Assembly (NCBI GenBank): GCA_012845835.1 | Contig: JABAKD010000016.1 | Span: forward strand, 14,559,020-14,623,019 | Reading direction: 5' to 3' | Source of the DNA: Undaria pinnatifida | Taxonomy: Eukaryota > Sar > Phaeophyceae > Laminariales > Alariaceae | Length of the DNA: 64,000 nucleotides | Shown: positions 48,401 through 54,400 of the stretch, in pieces | Layout: every line of letters begins with the position of its first letter | Position numbering within the stretch: the stretch's first letter is position 1 | Notes under the pieces: model-generated | Seen by the model: the letters and a program-made list of their open reading frames with translations, nothing else | Told to the model about the DNA's origin: nothing | The model's database searches: none | Made by a program: the position numbers and the translations under genes

Positions 48401-51400
48401 CGAGCCTCCCACGACACCCCCTGGTTGCCAATACCATGGAGAGTTGATGGGTAGTGTTGGAGAACAGGCTCCCGGACAGCCGGACGTAATCCCGCGCAGT
48501 AGATGGGAGCGTGGACAAGCGTCCTATCGGCGGGACCACTCCCGTCTGCAGCGTCGGAGAAAACTCCATCCATATCAATGCCCGCGCCTTCACAATCCTC
48601 AAGCCCGTTCACAACTCCCGTCGCAACCACACCAGCGAAACTGCCCGCGCCCGCACCACCCTCACCCTTGCTCACAACTCCCGTCACAACCACGTCGGCG
48701 TCACTGCCCGCGCCCGCACCACCCTCACCTCTGCTCACAACTCCCGTCGCCACCACGTCAGCGTCACCGCTTGCGCCCCCGCCGCTACTACTGTCCATTA
48801 AAACCGGTAACTCCTTCGCGCTGTCCGTGGCGCTCTTCGGTTTGAAAAAATCCAGCAATATGCGCCCGCTCTCCACCGCCGCCGCGGCACCAGCACCCCT
48901 GTCGACACACGTTGGTCGACATGCAACTTGCGACATGAGCAATAGCAATTGATCAGCCGCGAAAAGAAAATACGAATTTGCTCCTGCTTTTCACATACAC
49001 ACATCGACAAGGCCTGCAGCCTCATACACTGCGCGACTAAAATACGCCCAGCGTGGCAGTTCCCAAACTGCTGAACACGCGCGAACGGCCTCCCGTAAAA
49101 ATTGTGAAGCAGTGTATTAACAACCAGGTATATTTCACAAACACCATATCATAAATGAAACATAGATCTAATGTACCACGCGGCTTGCGAAGTTGAGTTT
49201 CAACCATTGAATCGTTCGTACTCACAGCTGACGTTTTTCAATATTTTATCGAAACTGCTTGTGCTAGCTGCGCTGCCGGGGTTGTAACGAGGACCACTGA
49301 TAGGGACAGCTCAATCGCCTGGCCCTCGTCCATTCCTGAACCGTCACCGAAGTTGTCGCCGCAGCAGCAGATGAAGTCCTCGCCATCGGCTGGCTTTCCG
49401 CAGACGCTTTGTAGCCAAGCTGTCTTGTCGAAGGAGGGTTGTAGCAGGGGTCCCTTCACCGTGGAGGCTGTGCTCATTGTGACCACTCTCTCTTGCTCTC
49501 TCCCTTTTTCTCCGTTGCTCTGCGCTGTGCGTAGCTGGTACGCAGGCTGCTGCTGCGCGACCAGGGGGCTGCGTGTCTGCCCTCCCTGCCCCTTTATTAT
49601 ATAGGATTTAGAATAGAGCTGTTTTCATAGGAAATTGGCGTCATGGGGGTGGGGTGGGGTCTTCGTACCCTCCCCTCTGGAAGGGCGAAAAAACGTTTTG
49701 GTACGTAGGTGTTGATTTTTTCTCTTTTTGTGCGCCCTTGTTTCCCGTAACTGTAGTCTAGTATTATAGCTGCGTTTTGTTTAGGGCTATTTATAGAGTG
49801 AGAGCCTCTAGTGCACGTGGGCATGTAGGAGGAGGTGGTTGTGAGAAGTGTGTCCCGTATTGTGGTCATTGGGCCGCTGACGGGTGGCAGTCGGCTTTTG
49901 AAGGGTGCATAACCTTTCGTGGCTGGTGGGGCTCTTCAATTACCTACCGATACCACACTATTACACTACTACATACACTGTTATTGCACAATAAACAATA
50001 CCAGGTACCAGGTACACTACCAATTGCCCAAATACAGTCAGGTCTCCGTTCGGTTTTACAACATTATTGTATACCTGCTGTAGGCCCATTGGATTATATA
50101 TGGCCAGGATATAGCCAGGTCTCCATTCGGTTTTACAACTGTTAACAGTATTCGTTGTATACCTACCTACTGTTGGCCAATCGGATTGTTCATGGGTTGC
50201 ACGTTTCGTATTCTGTCCACAACCGTCGTTTGGGTGAGATTATCAAGTTTATTGTACGTGCACCTGAACCGTAATAGTAGTAGTATAGTACACCATAACT
50301 AGCGCAGCTCCGTTGTGTTCGCGTGTCGTTGTGCCATTCATTGCGAAAGGGCCCTTACATACATTTTATTAATACATATTCTCCGAAGCAGAACCTGCGT
50401 GCCTCGTCGGAGTCCTGCTTGACTCCCATCTCCTGTAGCTTGGTTTGTTTTAATGCCTTCGCGCCATAAGGTCGACGCCCATTGAGTGCCTACTGCAAGG
50501 AAACTATCAGATGTAGCGTAAGGTCGTACTTCCTCTGTCCCATAAGTCTGGGGAGTTATGTTGGGAGAGACCGTTAACGGTCTCGGATGCCTTCGGCGAT
50601 AATTTTTTTGGAATCTTGAGCGTTTTTTGGGTTGAAATACACTTCATTTTTTTTCTTGCGCACTACTCTGCATGTGCCAGCGGCTAACAAAGAAGTAGTC
50701 AGGCCAAAAATGGGCAAATTTTGACGCCTTTCCACTAGGGGGTGGGATGGGGGCACGATGAAAACCAAACCTAACCCCCCCCAAGAATTATCCCTCACCC
50801 TAAACCTAACCCCCGTCTAAACGATCCATGTCGCCCCCATACTTGAACCAGTATAATAGTGAATCCACACTTGAACCAAGACACATTTTGGTCCCACACT
50901 AAAACCAAGACACTTGGTGGTCCCACACTGAAACCAAGACATTTATTTGGTGGTCCCACACTAAAACCAACACTAAAACCAAGACACTCGGGGGTCCCCA
51001 GGAGAAAATAATCGATTAGTCGTCCTCGCTGTCACTGGGACTCGATGCCACCCATTGCCAGGCCTTGTCGAAGGCATCCTTATCGTATTTTACCACCCTC
51101 TCCAACGTTCCCTCCCTCTGCCGTTTCCTCACCCCGGAATGTTCCACGAATTCTTATAAGAATTCTCCAAAAAAAATCTCAAAATAATTATCAGGAACGG
51201 GCCAAAATGGGCATTTTTTGACTGCATTTTAGTATGAACAACGAGCTTTTTCTTTTTTTTCTTTCTTGCATCAGCTGCGTTGGGACTTCAGCTTTCCAAC
51301 GAACCTAACATTAGGATGATCGGAAAATGATTAGACTAATGCGCAAACAATTACACGCCCATAACTCCCCAGACTTATGGGACAGAGGAAGTAAATCCTT

Positions 51401-54400
51401 CCAACTATTTGTTTTATCAAACCATTCTAACGCCAGCTGTGAGTTCGACGATTTTAAGGTCTAAAGACTACCAGGTACTCATCTTCTTTGCAAGCTGCGT
51501 ATTGCATCGGTTGTCGCCCATTGACCATTGAGTGCCTACCGCAAGGAGGCTATGAGTTACAGTAGCGTAACATCGTAAATCTTTCCAACTATTCTTTTAC
51601 AGTGGGGGTTGCGGTTTAAGATAGCCTAGTTTAAGAGAATCACGTGTTTAAGAGAGTCAAAAATGGCTTGGCACTCCTTATCTTAAACCGAACATCGATT
51701 ATCTTACACCGAACATACCCCCAACCCCGCCTGCCCGTGTAGTGCTGTAGCCTAGAAACCCTGAGTAACTACCACCCGTAGGCATGTAGGCATACAGCAG
51801 AACAAGGTAGACACACAGCTCACAGCTTTACTGGCTGTAGCACAATGCCCTGCGCCGCGGGTTCGAAGTGCGCTGTGGTTCCGGACCACACGCCGGGCCC
51901 TCCGAACTTTACGACTCACAAATGCCGTGTCTGTCAAGTCTACCTTCATGGAATCTGCGGTTTGGCGGACCCGCGTGGCGACAACGAGATGCAACGTGTT
52001 TGCCACGGATGTGTCAACCCCGACAAGCGCAATGGATCGAGCGCAGGTTCTGCTGCCGGGGCTGCGTCTTCGAAGCGCCCATGCCCGGAGGGCGAGGGCA
52101 CGGGGACGGAAATACTGCTGCTGTAGCTTGTGTTTTTTGTTGTGTTCTGCTTCTTGTTTTTTGCGTCCGAGATACAATAATACGTACAGTAGTACCGTGA
52201 GTGATGCCCATGCTGCTTCACCTCTCTCTGTGTTATGTTGGCTGCTTACAGGGTATAGATGATGTTGGAATAACCCTGCCGAAGAGAACAATTCATTCGA
52301 CAATATACTCTACGTAGCCTGGTGAGCTCATCTCACGCAGGTGTTTCTTCTTTATATTTACTCTTGTTTTAATATACTCCGCGAGTACGCAACAAGGAAG
52401 GATCGTGCTGCGTGTCGGCCCTCCAACGCACGGTAAATATTGCGTAAACAATACGAAATGCGCTTTCAACACTTCGAATAGGCACAACGGCAACATCCTG
52501 CCCGTTAAGCGCTCTTGACCCCAGGCCCGGGCTCTCTAAAACCCATATGTTCTGTTGTAGATAAGTTTATTTTAACCCAAAATCTCGCTTTAAGATAAAA
52601 CATATCTTAAACCGATTTAGGAGAGCTACGTGTTTAAGATAGTTTTCGTTGGTATGGCACACCGCTATCTTAATCCGCAACCTCCACTGTAATGAAATTA
52701 TTCTAACAACGTCAGTTGTGAGTTCGATAAAATATATTCATCTTCGCACGCTGCGTAATACATCGGTTGTCCGTTTTCAGTAAGTTTTCAGTTATTTTTC
52801 TCATGGGTCAAACCCTAGTCTAAAATAAGGTTGTATTCTAATACTTGTCTATACGGCCACCAGACATGCTCTTACACACTCTTCCACACTCTTCCACACT
52901 CTTCCACACTCCTAATTCAAAATCAAACCGAAGAAGGCAGTGCGCAAGATATGTCCACTCTGGGATGGACAAGCATCGTACATCTACGGATTTACCACAC
53001 TGACGAAAGCCGGGTGCGCTTGCTTTCCTTGGAGCAAGCAGCGCACAAAATAGCCTCCAAATCTCGTCGGAGTGAACATTGTCTTTCACCTGGTAGACTA
53101 TACCTGGTATACCTGGTATACTGTACTGTTCAATAAGCTCTCACACTGTTTGTTTTCTCCCGTTACTCCTTTCCTGTTCGCTGCGTTCGTTTCACAATAG
53201 ATACGGCTCGTTCGCGTACATCACAGCACACCTCAAATATCTGGCGCCGGTCGTTGGTTTTGTCGGCACATTCGTCGTATACGTAATTACCACTCAAGTG
53301 TAACATGTTTGGCCTTACAAGGTCCCAACCATTCTTTTCGACGGCATGCCTACTACCTCCATCTTCTATCGTTTCGCAATGGACACGATTTGCTCATGCA
53401 CATTATTGCAGACCTCGAGCAGCTGGCGGCGACCCGAGGTGTGTGTCGGCACCTTCGTCTTGTGGATAGTTCACGCTCGTACGTATGTAGCATACTTCGC
53501 TATTCTTCAGTTCCATGCCTCGGCACGACCCACTCCCGATCTATTGTCGTACCGCAAGGGATACAGATAATCGGTTTACATCACAGCAGAACTCAGTATA
53601 TCAGTATGGAGCTGCTGGCGGCGACCGATGTCTTTGTCGGCACGTTCATCTTGTACACTAATGACGCTCATGTCAGATATCACTCTCCCAACATTCCCTT
53701 CCTCGCCTCATTTCACTTCTGCTATCAACATTTCTGTTGGCAAGGGATACGGGTCGTTTGTTTTCACTGTAGAATATCTCGATCGAGCAGCTGGTGGTGG
53801 TGACCCTATTTCTTTGCCGGAACCTTCGTTCTTCAAATTATTGACATGACACTGTTGTTCATGGTACCCCGATGTAAGCCATAGATCTCGATCTCTACAA
53901 GATTCGCCTAACGTAAGATCTGTGTACACTGCATGTGGAGACGAATGTTGGTTCTGAATTTCCAAGATCGGAAAATACACCGAAAAGGGGTGTTTCGTCC
54001 CGATCTCAGCCTGAGATCGGGACAAGGGATCTCTTCTCCACACGTCGCCTCGAGGTTAGGCTGCAAATTTGCCCCCGCGCGCACACACGCACAGAACAAG
54101 AGTAATTCGCGAAGATGCAGCAGCCCCCTGGGCAACTTGCCGAGCAGCTGCCGTTTGACCTTCGCGCACCTCGATCGCCATGGTCTGTAGCGTGTTGTGG
54201 CGCTGCGGCGCGTTTGTGTGTGTTTCGCGTTTTCGGAATCGCACAACCACCCCTCTAAAAAATGCCAACGAATATACTGAGCAGTGCTGTTAGCTTCTAC
54301 GGAGTACATCTAAACTCGTTTTATCATACACTGTTTAGAAATCTTAAGTCGGCATATTGATCTTCACGCGGCGAAACGAATGTGAGGAACATACGTGACC

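Noticed and set aside
51845..52126. Definite PHD finger assignment
   Set aside because: Cys/His spacing suggests a zinc site, but the full C4HC3 pattern with its tryptophan is not present.
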